A DNA stretch of 64,000 nt from Allokutzneria sp. NRRL B-24872 (GCF_002155965.1 NZ_MUMH01000028.1:1-64000), one strand, 5' to 3'; positions 51,081 to 59,970 are shown, numbered from the stretch's first letter. Numbers and translations are program-made. Notes: generated from the sequence alone by a model not told the origin.

Positions 51081-52409
51081 ATGACGGACAACACCTCCGG
51101 CGCCTCGGGCGGACAGCCTGAGCGCCCGCAGCAGCCGACCGAGGGCACCACCCCGCAGCAGCAGGGTGCGCCGGAGGCCACCGCAGCCCAGCAGCAGCCG
51201 CACGCGGGCTACGGCGGCCAGCCCTACCCGCAGCAGGACAACGGCCCCCTGACCAACCCGCTCGGCATCCCGGTGCAGCACCAGCAGCCCTACCCGCAGC
51301 AGAAGCCGAAGTCCGGCAGGGGCAAGCTCGTCGCGGGCGCGCTGATCTTCGCGCTGCTCGGCGGCGCGGCGGGCGGTGTCGGCGGCGGCCTGCTCGGCTA
51401 CAACCTCGCGCTCGACAACAGCTCCTACAACGCGCTCGACGCGCCCCGGCCCGACGCCAGCAACGTGAACAGCCCCGCCCCCGCGGGCAGCGTGGAGGCC
51501 GTCGCGCAGAAGGTGCTGCCGAGCGTCGTGCAGTTGCAGACGCAGAGCGGATCGGGCTCCGGCGTCGTGCTCAGCTCGGACGGCATGATCCTGACCAACA
51601 ACCACGTGGTCGAAGAGGCTGCGGCCGGTGGCGGCCAGATCCGCATCCAGTTCAAGGACGGCAGGACCGCGCCCGCCAAGATCATCGGCGTCGACCCCAC
51701 CTCCGACCTCGCCGTGGTCAAGGCCGAGGGCGTCAGCGGGCTCACCCCGGTCGAGCTCGGCCGCTCCGGCAACCTCCGCGTCGGCCAGCAGGTCGTCGCC
51801 ATCGGCGCCCCGTTCGGCCTGAGCAACACGGTCACCAGCGGCATCGTCAGCGCGCTGCAGCGGCCCGTGCGCACCGGCAACGAGGCGGGCGACAGCACCG
51901 TGATGGACGCGGTGCAGACGGACGCCGCGATCAACCCCGGTAACTCCGGCGGTCCGCTGGTGGACATGAGCGGCAAGGTCATCGGCATCAACACCGCGAT
52001 CAAGACGGCCAGCGGCGGCCAGCAGCAGTCCGGCGGCTCCATCGGCCTCGGCTTCGCCATCCCGATCGACCAGGCCATGCGCATCGCCAACGAGCTGCGC
52101 ACCAACGGCAAAGCCACCCACGCCGTGCTCGGCGTGACGCTCGCGCCGCAGCAACAGCGCTCCGCGACGGCGGCCAACGGCGCGGCCGTCGGCACTGTCG
52201 AGCCGAACTCGGCGGCCGAGGCCGCGGGCATCAAGCAGGGGGACGTGATCACCAAGCTGGACGGCCGGCGGATCAACGACACCGACTCGCTGATCGCCGC
52301 GGTCCGCTCGCACGACCCGAACTCCAAGGTCAAGGTCACCGTCGCCAGCGGCGGTACCGAACGCGAGGTCGAGCTGACGCTGGGCAGCAGGGTGCTCAGC
52401 GGAGGCTGA
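51081..52409 (+). CDS. pepD: PepD/HtrA-type envelope serine protease
   Basis: 442 residues from ATG 51081 (GTG 51072 alternative). A Gln/Pro-rich cytoplasmic tail of about 80 residues, one membrane helix (about 82-110), a trypsin-like domain with His175 (TNNHVV), Asp209 (SDLAVVK) and Ser289 (NPGNSGGP), and a PDZ domain (about 335-435, AAGIKQGDVI). Degrades misfolded envelope proteins. Downstream target of MprAB by synteny and shared promoter repeats. Confidence 0.93.
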   Translation: MTDNTSGASGGQPERPQQPTEGTTPQQQGAPEATAAQQQPHAGYGGQPYPQQDNGPLTNPLGIPVQHQQPYPQQKPKSGRGKLVAGALIFALLGGAAGGVGGGLLGYNLALDNSSYNALDAPRPDASNVNSPAPAGSVEAVAQKVLPSVVQLQTQSGSGSGVVLSSDGMILTNNHVVEEAAAGGGQIRIQFKDGRTAPAKIIGVDPTSDLAVVKAEGVSGLTPVELGRSGNLRVGQQVVAIGAPFGLSNTVTSGIVSALQRPVRTGNEAGDSTVMDAVQTDAAINPGNSGGPLVDMSGKVIGINTAIKTASGGQQQSGGSIGLGFAIPIDQAMRIANELRTNGKATHAVLGVTLAPQQQRSATAANGAAVGTVEPNSAAEAAGIKQGDVITKLDGRRINDTDSLIAAVRSHDPNSKVKVTVASGGTEREVELTLGSRVLSGG

Positions 52410-52491
52410 CCTCCACGAAGGAACGCGGGTTCCCGGCCAGCCCTCGCGCCGGGGACCCGCGCTCCGTCCTGTCCGATCCCCGGGGGAGCGC

Positions 52492-53055
52492 ATGAGACCG
52501 AACCTGATCGTCGAACCTTCCACGCACGCCGTGCCCGAGCCGACTAACGTGCTCCTCATGGAACGCACCGCGAAGCTCGGCCGTGCCCTCGTCGTGCTCG
52601 TCGACGACCGCCTGGCACACGGCGAACACGAGGACACCACCGGGCCGCTGGTCACCGAGCTGCTCGAAGAAGCAGGCTTCATCGTGGACGGCACCGTCGC
52701 GGTCGCCGGCGAGATCGTGGAGATCCGCAACGCGCTCAACACCGCGGTCATCGGCGGCGTGGACCTGGTGATCACCGTCGGCGGCACCGGTGTGTCCCCA
52801 CGCGATGTCACCCCGGACGCCACGGTCGGCGTGCTCGACCGCCCGCTGCCCGGTGTCGCCGAGGCCCTGCGCGCCTCCGGCCTGGCCGCCGGAGCGGTGG
52901 ACGCCGGCATCTCGCGCGGCGTCGTCGGCGTGTCCGGCAGCACCCTCGTGGTCAACCTCGCCGCGTCGCGCTCCTCGGTCCGCGACGGCATGGCCACGCT
53001 GACCCCGTTGGTGCAGCACGTGATCGAGCAGCTCTCCGGCATCGAAGAGGCGTGA
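52492..53055 (+). CDS. moaB2: MoaB/Mog-family molybdenum cofactor protein
   Basis: 187 residues from ATG 52492 (CGGGGGAG upstream; ATG 52558 alternative). Molybdopterin-adenylyltransferase fold: VVLVDDRLAHGEHED, VIGGVDLVITVGGTGVSP (GGTG substrate loop) and TPDAT, then PGVAEALRASG. Adds AMP to molybdopterin or binds it. Same position after pepD as in mycobacteria. Confidence 0.88.
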   Translation: MRPNLIVEPSTHAVPEPTNVLLMERTAKLGRALVVLVDDRLAHGEHEDTTGPLVTELLEEAGFIVDGTVAVAGEIVEIRNALNTAVIGGVDLVITVGGTGVSPRDVTPDATVGVLDRPLPGVAEALRASGLAAGAVDAGISRGVVGVSGSTLVVNLAASRSSVRDGMATLTPLVQHVIEQLSGIEEA

Positions 53056-53065
53056 GGCGGCGTCG

Positions 53066-53242
53066 GTGACGGGCGAGCCAGCCGAGCGCGAGCAGGCCGA
53101 GCAGCATCGCAGAAAGCTCGACGAGCTCTTCGGCGACGTGCTCCCGGAGACCACCTCCGACGAGCGCGATCCCGGCGACCGCGCCGACCGCACCTCAGAC
53201 GCCTGGTACTACGAGAACCGCCCGCCCCACCACGACGCCTGA
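53066..53242 (+). CDS. Small acidic conserved protein
   Basis: 58 codons from GTG 53066, 10 bp after moaB2 and ending just before the inverted repeat at 53245. Highly charged (EREQAEQHRRKLDELFGDVL, then DAWYYENRPPHHDA), no signal or membrane segment. Codon third positions are almost all G or C. Function unknown; placement suggests it belongs to the moaB2 transcript. Confidence 0.6.
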   Translation: MTGEPAEREQAEQHRRKLDELFGDVLPETTSDERDPGDRADRTSDAWYYENRPPHHDA

Positions 53243-53244
53243 TC

Positions 53245-53306
53245 CCCGTTTCGTACTCATAGCAGGAAAAGAGCGCTCCCAATTCCCGCTATGAGTACGA
53301 AACGGG
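53245..53306. terminator. 19-bp perfect inverted repeat with a palindromic tip
   Basis: CCCGTTTCGTACTCATAGC (53245-53263) pairs with 53288-53306 around a 24-nt loop that can extend by GGAA/TTCC and contains GAGCGCTC. It lies between convergent genes, so termination is likely, but the length and AT content are unusual for this genome. Confidence 0.65.
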
Positions 53307-53320
53307 TGTTGCCGGCGGGC

Positions 53321-53563
53321 CTACTTCTTGCGGTCGGGGTCGAGGACGTTCTCCAGCTTGGTGCTGACGTCCTCGATCTTGTCGTGGTACTTCCCGCCCG
53401 TGGCCTTGTCCAGCTTCGACGCGGCCAGGTCGACCCCGCGCGCCGCGGCGTCACCGGCCTTCTCGGCGAGCGGACCCGCCTTCTCCTTGGCCTGCTCCGC
53501 GAGCGGGCCGACCTTCTCCTTCGCCTGGTTGGCGAGTTCCTTGGCCTTGTCCAGGAAGCTCAT
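53321..53563 (-). CDS. MT0933/Rv0909-type antitoxin-like protein
   Basis: 80 residues, Lys/Ala/Glu-rich with a 12-residue repeat (AKEKVGPLAEQ, AKEKAGPLAEK), followed by LDKATGGKYHDKIEDV, the signature of the MT0933-like antitoxin family. No toxin gene is adjacent. The repeat gives an amphipathic, LEA-like helix, and a stress-protective role is the alternative. Confidence 0.72.
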   Translation of the reverse strand: MSFLDKAKELANQAKEKVGPLAEQAKEKAGPLAEKAGDAAARGVDLAASKLDKATGGKYHDKIEDVSTKLENVLDPDRKK

Positions 53564-53644
53564 TGCCTTGTCCCTCCACCGCGGCGGTGTGCCGTCCTGG
53601 TTCCGACGCTACCCAGGACGGCGCACCGGCGCAGTGGTCGCGGT

Positions 53645-54046
53645 TCAGCGCTGGGTGTTGCGCTCCTGCAGCAGGTCGCGGATCTCGGTCAGCAGTTCCA
53701 CGTCGGTCGGCTTCGACGGGCCGGCCTCCTTGCCCCGCTCGCGCCGCTCCTGGATCTTCTTGATCGGCAGGACGAGGACGAAGTAGACCACCGCGGCGAC
53801 GATCAGGAAGTTGATCGCCGCGTTGATCACGGTGCCCAGGTCGATGAACGTGGACGGCTTGTCACCGACGAGCTGGAAGCCAAGCCCCTGCGCCGGGTCC
53901 GAACCGCCGATCGAGTTGATCAACGGCTTGATGATGCCGGTGGTGAACGCCGTGACGATCGCCGTGAACGCGCTGCCGATGACCACGGCCACCGCGAGCT
54001 CGACCACGTTGCCGCGCATGATGAAGTCTTTGAAGCCCTTAAGCAC
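53645..54046 (-). CDS. mscL: Large-conductance mechanosensitive channel
   Basis: 133 residues. MLKGFKDFIMRGNVVELAVA, VVIGSAFTAIV, then LGTVINAAINFLIVAAVVYF and a charged C-terminal bundle. Opens under membrane tension to release solutes in hypo-osmotic shock. Position matches mycobacterial mscL near moaB2. Confidence 0.95.
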   Translation of the reverse strand: MLKGFKDFIMRGNVVELAVAVVIGSAFTAIVTAFTTGIIKPLINSIGGSDPAQGLGFQLVGDKPSTFIDLGTVINAAINFLIVAAVVYFVLVLPIKKIQERRERGKEAGPSKPTDVELLTEIRDLLQERNTQR

Positions 54047-54094
54047 TGCTGCCCCTTTTGGTCCTGTGCCGACTGGCCCGCACAGAGTAAACAG

Positions 54095-54724
54095 TCATCT
54101 CCGTAGCGTGATCGCCACCGGTCGGGTGAGCCCGGCCGCCGCGACGCGGGTGGCGTCCTCCCTGGTCAGCGCGAGGACGACGAGGCGCTCCGCCCGATTG
54201 GCGAGGCCGCGCGCGTCCTTCTCGCCGCGAACCGCGAGCACCACGGCGTCCTCGGCGAGCACGGCCGACTCCTGAGCGATCACGTCCACCCGGCTACCCG
54301 CTCGCAGCAGGTCGGCAACACCGGGGTCGGCGGGGCGCACGGCGACCGCCGCCCCGTTGGCGTCACCGGTGACCAGGCCGGTGAGCTCGGGCCCGGCGAG
54401 GCGCAGGTCGGTCAGCGGTTCCCCGCGTCGCGCCGCGCCCACCAGTAATCGCCCGGAAACCGTTGCGGCGACTGGGAGAGCGCCGTCCGGTACTGAGTCC
54501 GTGGTGAAGGCGTGCGGGCGAACGTCATCGGCAGTGAGCACCGCTCCGGGTGCCAGATCCCGTGCGGCCACGAGGACGCGCACGCTCTCCGCCGGTGGCG
54601 CGCAGGCCAGAAACGCCGCCAGGGCAACGAGAAGCGCCGTCAGCAGCCTGCGCAGGAGCACGATCCGGCCGCGCAGCAACCGCCCTATCCGGTCGCGGGG
54701 CAGCGGCGCCAGGGTCCCGCCCAT
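54095..54724 (-). CDS. SAF-domain (CpaB/FlgA-like) membrane protein
   Basis: 209 residues with AGGAGG upstream. One membrane helix (about 24-44), then a SAF domain: RVLVAARDLAPGAVLTADDV and ARRGEPLTDLRL, then a beta-rich C-terminus ending in LTRPVAITLRR. SAF/CpaB proteins assist assembly of pili or bind cell-wall sugars. No pilus genes are present; conserved in this cluster in other actinobacteria. Confidence 0.82.
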   Translation of the reverse strand: MGGTLAPLPRDRIGRLLRGRIVLLRRLLTALLVALAAFLACAPPAESVRVLVAARDLAPGAVLTADDVRPHAFTTDSVPDGALPVAATVSGRLLVGAARRGEPLTDLRLAGPELTGLVTGDANGAAVAVRPADPGVADLLRAGSRVDVIAQESAVLAEDAVVLAVRGEKDARGLANRAERLVVLALTREDATRVAAAGLTRPVAITLRR

Positions 54725-54852
54725 CGAGCCTCCTGAAGTCGTTGTGGGTCAGCGACTTCGACGTTAGGAGGTGATGGGGTGCGGTCCGGCCCTCGGCGGC
54801 CAAGTTGTGGACAACTGGTGCCGCTGTGGACAACTAGCCGGATCAGGTGGCC

Positions 54853-55203
54853 TCAGGAGGCCGCTGCGGCCTTCGCTGTCGGGGTGGTGGTGGAAGATGA
54901 GGAAGTCGACTTGGACGAGTCCGAAGAGGACCCGGACGACCCAGCGGAGGACTCCGAGGAAGACGACTTCGACTTGCTGTCCGACGAGGACGAATCAGAG
55001 GAGGCGCCCACCGTGGAGCTGCCGCCCGACCGGCTGTCGGTGCGGTAGAAGCCGCTCCCCTTGAACACGATGCCGACCGAGCCGAAGAGCTTGCGGAGCT
55101 TGCCCGAGCACTCCGGGCACGTCGTGAGAGCGTCGTCGCTGAACGACTGGAACTGCTCGAAGCGGTGCTCGCACTCAGTGCAGGCGTACTGGTAGGTCGG
55201 CAC
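54853..55203 (-). CDS. FmdB-family zinc-ribbon protein
   Basis: 116 residues from GTG 55203. Zinc ribbon PTYQYACTECEHRFEQFQS ... TTCPECSGKLRKLFG, then a Gly-Tyr segment (FKGSGFYRTD) and a long Ser/Thr-rich tail. FmdB is a small regulatory or assembly protein of unclear role. GGCCTCAGGAGGCC (54849-54862) spans the stop and could be a terminator. Same place as Rv0991c in mycobacteria. Confidence 0.88.
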   Translation of the reverse strand: MPTYQYACTECEHRFEQFQSFSDDALTTCPECSGKLRKLFGSVGIVFKGSGFYRTDSRSGGSSTVGASSDSSSSDSKSKSSSSESSAGSSGSSSDSSKSTSSSSTTTPTAKAAAAS

Positions 55204-55334
55204 GACGTCCCTCCGCGAACTGTCGTCAACTGCCGCTGGAACAGCGACTGGCACTCAACCGGTTGGCACTCAGCAGCGACGAGTGCTAAATACGATGATG
55301 CGCCAATTCTGCCCCGGAGCGCAAACACCCCGGG

Positions 55335-55919
55335 TCAGAGCGGTCGCACGTCCGCGTGCGGGACCAGCACCGCCGTCATGCGGACGTCGTGCTCCTCACC
55401 GGGAAGCTCGTCGACGAATTCTTCCGGGTGAACGACGGCGACCAGGGGAGTGCCGGGGCGGACGAACGGCAGCGACCGGTCGTAGTGCCCGGCCCCGCGC
55501 CCGAGCCGGACGCCTCGCCGGTCCACGGCCAGTGCCGGGACCAGCACCGCGTCCGCCGCACCCATCGCCGACGCGTCCAGCCGCGGACCCGGCGGTTCGA
55601 GAAGCCCGAACTTGGCGGGCAGCAGTTCCCCCGTGTGCTCGGACCACGCGAGGGGGCTCCTACCGGTCACCACGGGCAGCAGCACACGGCAACCGGCATC
55701 GAGAAGGGAGGACAACAACGCAGGTGAACCGGGTTCCGCGCCGATCGGGACGTAGGCGCAGACGGTTCCGCCGGAGTAGGTCGCCGCCCAGTCGGACAGG
55801 GTGCTGGCCAACGCTTCCGCGCGGTCCGCGAGCACCTGGTCCGGTAAGGCTGCCCTGCCGTGGGACAGCCGTTCGCGCCATGCCTTCTTCGCCTGCCTGA
55901 TGAGATCTTCCGAAGCCAC
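55335..55919 (-). CDS. 5-formyltetrahydrofolate cyclo-ligase
   Basis: 194 residues from GTG 55919. ATP-dependent conversion of 5-formyl-THF to 5,10-methenyl-THF. Signatures: QAKKAWRERLS, CAYVPIGAEPGSP and the nucleotide motif RLGRGAGHYDRSL. Divergent from galU by 37 bp. Same neighbour pair as in mycobacteria. Confidence 0.92.
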   Translation of the reverse strand: MASEDLIRQAKKAWRERLSHGRAALPDQVLADRAEALASTLSDWAATYSGGTVCAYVPIGAEPGSPALLSSLLDAGCRVLLPVVTGRSPLAWSEHTGELLPAKFGLLEPPGPRLDASAMGAADAVLVPALAVDRRGVRLGRGAGHYDRSLPFVRPGTPLVAVVHPEEFVDELPGEEHDVRMTAVLVPHADVRPL

Positions 55920-55956
55920 GAAAAGTGAGCTTAGGCACGCCGGATAGGCTCGGCCC

Positions 55957-56847
55957 ATGAGCTCGTCGAGCGCCTTCCGCACCGCAATCGTGCCCGCAGC
56001 CGGACTCGGCACCCGGTTCCTGCCGACCACGAAGTCCGTGCCCAAGGAACTGCTGCCCGTAGTCGACCGGCCCGCGATCGAGCTGGTGGCCGAAGAGGCC
56101 GCCCAGGCGGGCGCGAGCAAGCTGGTGATCGTCACCTCGCCGGACAAGGCGTCGGTCGGCCAGCACTTCCAGCCCGCGCCGGAGCTGGAGTCGACGCTGG
56201 AGAAGCGCGGCAAGACCGAGCTGCTGGACAAGGTGCGCCGCGCCCCCGGCCTGCTCGACGTCGAGGTCGCCATCCAGGAGCAGGCGCTGGGCCTCGGGCA
56301 CGCGGTCGCCTGCGCCGAGCCGAACCTGACCAGCGAGGACGAGGCCGTCGCGGTGCTGCTGCCGGACGACCTGATCCTGCCCAACGGCGCGCTGGAGGCC
56401 ATGTCCGCGGTGCGCGAGCGCTTCGGCGGCAGCGTGCTGCTCGCCATCGAGGTGCCGCGCGAGCAGGTGTCGGCCTACGGCGTCTTCGACGTGGACGACA
56501 CCGACGAGCCGGACGTGAAGCGGCTCAAGGGCATGGTGGAGAAGCCCGCGGTCGAGGACGCGCCGTCGAACCTGATCGCCCCCGGTCGCTACCTGCTCGA
56601 CCGGGCGATCTTCGACGCGCTGAAGCGGATCACGCCGGGTGCCGGTGGCGAACTCCAGCTCACCGACGCCATCGCGCTGCTGATCGCCGAGGGCCACCCC
56701 GTGCACGTCGTGGTGCACCGCGGCGACCGGCACGACCTGGGCAACCCCGGGGGCTTCCTCAAGGCCGCGGTCGACTTCGCGCTGAAAGATCCCGCGTATG
56801 GGCCCGGCCTGTTGAAGTGGCTCCGCGAGCGCGTTGCCGCATCCTAG
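55957..56847 (+). CDS. galU: UTP-glucose-1-phosphate uridylyltransferase
   Basis: 296 residues from ATG 55957. Makes UDP-glucose for envelope glycans and the Leloir pathway. Nucleotide motif AAGLGTRFLPTTKSVPKEL, then EQALGLGHAVACAEP, EVPREQVSAYGVFDV and GNPGGFLKA. First gene of the galU-moeA-rimJ-sepX cluster, 6 bp before moeA. Confidence 0.95.
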   Translation: MSSSSAFRTAIVPAAGLGTRFLPTTKSVPKELLPVVDRPAIELVAEEAAQAGASKLVIVTSPDKASVGQHFQPAPELESTLEKRGKTELLDKVRRAPGLLDVEVAIQEQALGLGHAVACAEPNLTSEDEAVAVLLPDDLILPNGALEAMSAVRERFGGSVLLAIEVPREQVSAYGVFDVDDTDEPDVKRLKGMVEKPAVEDAPSNLIAPGRYLLDRAIFDALKRITPGAGGELQLTDAIALLIAEGHPVHVVVHRGDRHDLGNPGGFLKAAVDFALKDPAYGPGLLKWLRERVAAS

Positions 56848-56853
56848 GAAGTT

Positions 56854-58077
56854 ATGAGGTCCGTAGACGAGCAGCTGGCCCGCGTTCTCCGCGCCGCGGT
56901 GCAGCCGTCCCCAGTGCGGGTGGCCATCTCCGAGGCGCAGGGTCTGCTGTGCGCCGAGGAGGTCGTGGCGGAGCGGGCGCTGCCCGGCTTCGACCAAGCC
57001 GCCGTTGACGGCTACGCGGTGCGCAGTGTCGACGTGCAGCAGGCGGGCGCCGACCCGGTCGTGCTGCCCGTCGTCGGGGAGATCCAGGCCGGTTCCCGCC
57101 AGCCCAGCCGCCTGCAACCCGGGCAGGCCGTGCGGGTGGCGACCGGTGCCCCGCTGCCGACGCTGGCCGACGCGGTCGTTCCGCTCGCCTACACCGACGA
57201 GCACCCGGCCAGGGTCTCCGTGCAGCGCCCGGTGCCCTCGGCCGCGTTCGTCCGCCGCACCGGCGAGGACGTGCAGACCGGTGACGTCGCCGTGCGCATG
57301 GGCTCGGCGATCGGCGCGGCCCAGGTCGGTCTGCTCGCCGCGGTCGGCCGCAACAAGGTGCTCGTGCACCCCCGGCCGAGGGTGTCGATCATCTCCATCG
57401 GCGAGGAGCTGGTGGACATCGACCGCACCCCGGGTCCGGGGCAGGTCTACGACGTCAACTCCTACGCGTTGTCCGCGGCGGCTCGGGACGCCGGGGCCGA
57501 GGTCAGCCGGGTCGGCGTGGTCACGACCGAGCCGTCGCGCTTCGCCGAGATCGTCGAGGGACGGCTGCTGATCTCCGAGATCGTGGTCATCACGGGCGCG
57601 ATCGGCGGCAGCGGCGGCGAAGAGGTCATCGGCGCGCTGGCCGACCTGGGCGAGCTGGACGAGACCCGGGTGGCGATGCACCCCGGTTCCGTGCAGGGCT
57701 TCGGCAGGCTCGGGCCGGACGAGGTGCCCACGTTCCTGCTGCCCAGCAACCCGATCAGTGCCCTGGTGATCTTCGAGGTGCTGATCCGGCCGCTGATCCG
57801 CGCCGCGCTCGGCAAGCGCAACCCGCAGCGCCGCAGGGTCAAGGCCCGCCTGGTCTCCCCGGTGACCTCCGCCAAGGGGCGCAAGGGTTTCCTGCGCGGA
57901 CAGCTCATGCGCGACACCGAGACCAACGAGTACCTGGTGCAGCCGCTGGGCACCTCCGGCTCGCACCTGCTCGCCTCGCTGGCCGAGGCGAACTGCCTGA
58001 TCCTGCTGGACGAGGAGACCACCGACGTCCTGGTCGGGGAAGAGGTGGCGGTGAGCTTCCTGGCGCAGCGTGGCTGA
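56854..58077 (+). CDS. MoeA-family protein, likely gephyrin-like Glp
   Basis: 407 residues. MoeA domains: SVDEQLARVL, LPGFDQAAVDGYAV, GEIQAGS and VATGAPLPTLADAVVP, then VSIISIGEELVD, YDVNSYAL and TGAIGGSGGEEV. Either a molybdopterin molybdotransferase or the corynebacterial-type Glp, which has left Mo metabolism and links FtsZ to its membrane receptor GlpR; the sepX/glpR gene two places downstream favours Glp. The residue loop TGAIGGSGG in place of TGG-x-S is a point to check for catalysis. Confidence 0.85.
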   Translation: MRSVDEQLARVLRAAVQPSPVRVAISEAQGLLCAEEVVAERALPGFDQAAVDGYAVRSVDVQQAGADPVVLPVVGEIQAGSRQPSRLQPGQAVRVATGAPLPTLADAVVPLAYTDEHPARVSVQRPVPSAAFVRRTGEDVQTGDVAVRMGSAIGAAQVGLLAAVGRNKVLVHPRPRVSIISIGEELVDIDRTPGPGQVYDVNSYALSAAARDAGAEVSRVGVVTTEPSRFAEIVEGRLLISEIVVITGAIGGSGGEEVIGALADLGELDETRVAMHPGSVQGFGRLGPDEVPTFLLPSNPISALVIFEVLIRPLIRAALGKRNPQRRRVKARLVSPVTSAKGRKGFLRGQLMRDTETNEYLVQPLGTSGSHLLASLAEANCLILLDEETTDVLVGEEVAVSFLAQRG

Positions 58078-58729
58078 CCTCCGGCCACCAGAGGGACGCC
58101 ACCCCGGCTGGCCGGCCCGGCTGGGCCCGCTGGTCGTCGCCGGGGGCACCCTCGAACTGCGCCCGCCGCGCCTGCGCGACGCGAGCGCGTGGAGCTCCGC
58201 CCGCCAGCGCGACCGCGCGCACCTCGAACCGTGGGAGCCCAGCTCGTACGGGCAGGGCTGGGACGAGCGCAACTCGCTGCTGGCCTGGCCGCCGCAGTGG
58301 GCGACGCTGCGCTCACTGGGCAGGCGCGGGCTGGCCCTGCCGTTCACCATCGTGCTCGACGGCCGCCTCGCCGGTCAGGTCACCGTCGGCAACATCCAAC
58401 GCGGCGCGCTGCGCTCCGGCTGGGTCGGCTACTGGGTGTCCAGCGAGCTGACCAGGGGTGGAGTCGCCACCGCCGCCGTCGCGCTGGTCGTGGACCACAG
58501 CCTCGGGCCCGCCGGGCTGCACCGGCTGGAGGCCACCGTGCGGCCGGAGAACGAGCCCAGCCTCCGCGTGCTCGACAAGCTCGGGTTCCGCCGCGAAGGG
58601 CTCTACGAGCGCTACCTCGACGTGGGTGGCATCTGGCGCGACCACCTCAGCCTCGCGTTCACCGAGGAGGAGCTCGGCGTCGGTTCGGTTGCCCGGCTGG
58701 TGCGGCGTGGGCTGGCTCGCATTCCCTGA
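58070..58729 (+). CDS. RimJ/RimL-type GNAT acetyltransferase
   Basis: 219 residues from GTG 58070, overlapping moeA by 8 bp. LELRPPRLRDASAWS, GQVTVGNIQRGALRSGWVGY (core strands), then GGVATAAVALVVDHSL with the acetyl-CoA loop and LRVLDKLGFRREGLYERYL. Acetylates protein N-termini, or another amine; target unknown. Conserved between glp and sepX/glpR. Confidence 0.88.
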   Translation: MADLRPPEGRHPGWPARLGPLVVAGGTLELRPPRLRDASAWSSARQRDRAHLEPWEPSSYGQGWDERNSLLAWPPQWATLRSLGRRGLALPFTIVLDGRLAGQVTVGNIQRGALRSGWVGYWVSSELTRGGVATAAVALVVDHSLGPAGLHRLEATVRPENEPSLRVLDKLGFRREGLYERYLDVGGIWRDHLSLAFTEEELGVGSVARLVRRGLARIP

Positions 58730-58878
58730 TTCAGCCGGTACGCATCGCCTGATCAGGTAATGATCGACATGCTCCGGCGTGTTGACCGGCGGCGTGGCTC
58801 CGACACGGGTGTGACTGGTGTGACTAACGTGGCGTTCACGTATGAATGTCGGGCGTGGTGTGGGGGAGGTGGACAGGC

Positions 58879-59685
58879 GTGCCGAGCTCGTTGATCTTCG
58901 CCGCTCTCGCGGCTGCCTGGCTCGTCGTTCTCGTACCCATGGTGGCGCGGCGTCGAAAGCCCGTCGCCAGAACAGCCGACTCGGCCCTCACGGGCAGAGT
59001 CGTCCGTCGCGGCGGTGAACGCGCCGCGCGCGGGGCACAGCTTCCGGAGGAGAACGCGCAGGAGGTGTTCGCCATGCCCGGACGACGGGCGCCGGAGCCC
59101 GCTGAGGACTCCGAGGACTACGACAGCTATTCCGACCACTACGCCGAGGACTACGGCGACGAGTCGATCAACCGCCGCGCCCGCCGCCGCTACCGGCCGG
59201 GCCGGGGCGGCTTCGACCCCGAGCTCGCCGCCATGGTCGCGCGCGCCAAGTACCAGTTCCGGCAGCGCGTCGTCCTCGGCATGCTGCTGCTCGCCCTCGC
59301 CACCGGCCTGCTCGCCGGGTTCGCGATGCCGGTCCTGTGGTGGGCGCACGGCGCCACCGATGTGATCCTCGTCGGGTACCTCACCTACCTCCGGCGCCAG
59401 GTGCGCATCGAAGCGGAGATCCGTGAGCGCAGGCTCGCCCGCATGCGCGGCGCCGAGGACGATGAGGACGAGGACGTCGCCCAGCACGACCAGTTCGAGC
59501 AGGACGACGAAGACGACGACGTCGAGACCTTCGAGATGCCCACCAAGGCCGCAAGCAAGCCGGTCGGCACCCGCTGCTCCTCGCGCCCCAGCGCCGAGGC
59601 TCTCGACCTCGACGACGAGGACCCGACCTTCGAACACCTGGACCCACCTGCGCAAATGACCTACCGGCGGGCCTCGGGCGAGTAG
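58879..59685 (+). CDS. SepX/GlpR divisome membrane protein
   Basis: 268 residues from GTG 58879. PSSLIFAALAAAWLVVLVPM is the first membrane helix at the very N-terminus; a long disordered acidic region follows, two further helices lie around 150-190, then an acidic tail (DDEDEDVAQ). This is the membrane receptor that binds Glp in corynebacteria and stabilises Z-rings in Streptomyces (known from those species, named from memory). Close to tRNA-Ala. Confidence 0.8.
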   Translation: MPSSLIFAALAAAWLVVLVPMVARRRKPVARTADSALTGRVVRRGGERAARGAQLPEENAQEVFAMPGRRAPEPAEDSEDYDSYSDHYAEDYGDESINRRARRRYRPGRGGFDPELAAMVARAKYQFRQRVVLGMLLLALATGLLAGFAMPVLWWAHGATDVILVGYLTYLRRQVRIEAEIRERRLARMRGAEDDEDEDVAQHDQFEQDDEDDDVETFEMPTKAASKPVGTRCSSRPSAEALDLDDEDPTFEHLDPPAQMTYRRASGE

Positions 59686-59745
59686 TGGTGGGGGGTGTGC
59701 GAAGCACCCCCAACCAACTGTTATGCTTCCCGCACAACAGAACAC

Positions 59746-59818
59746 GGGGCTGTAGCGCAGTTGGTAGCGCGTCTCGTTCGCATCGAGAAGGTCAGGGGTT
59801 CGATTCCCCTCAGCTCCA
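59746..59818 (+). tRNA. tRNA-Ala (anticodon CGC)
   Basis: 73 nt without encoded CCA: acceptor GGGGCTG/CAGCTCC, D-arm GCGC/GCGC, anticodon loop TTCGCAT, T-arm AGGGG-TTCGATT-CCCCT. Reads GCG. Confidence 0.95.
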
Positions 59819-59824
59819 CGCTAG

Positions 59825-59857
59825 AAGGCGAGTGCTCGCAAAGAGCGCTCGCCTTTT
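59825..59857 (+). terminator. Terminator of tRNA-Ala
   Basis: AAGGCGAGTGCTC (59825-59837) pairs with 59843-59855 (one G-U) around a 5-nt loop and is followed by TTGC after CCTT. Confidence 0.85.
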
Positions 59858-59970
59858 GCGTTCTGGCCCGGCGTGGTCGCGTTGCTCGGGAACCAGCGCA
59901 GGCTGAACTGGCCAGCGGTACGGCTGGAAAATGGCGAGCATGTCAGTCCGACCGTGGTCAGACTGTGCGA

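Noticed and set aside
51054-53282. Long leftward frame opposite pepD and moaB2 (about 742 codons)
   Set aside because: Shadow frame; the sense strand has the catalytic triad, PDZ and MoaB motifs.
55660-58350. Leftward frame of about 896 codons opposite galU and the moeA-like gene
   Set aside because: Shadow frame, low-complexity composition, no domain.
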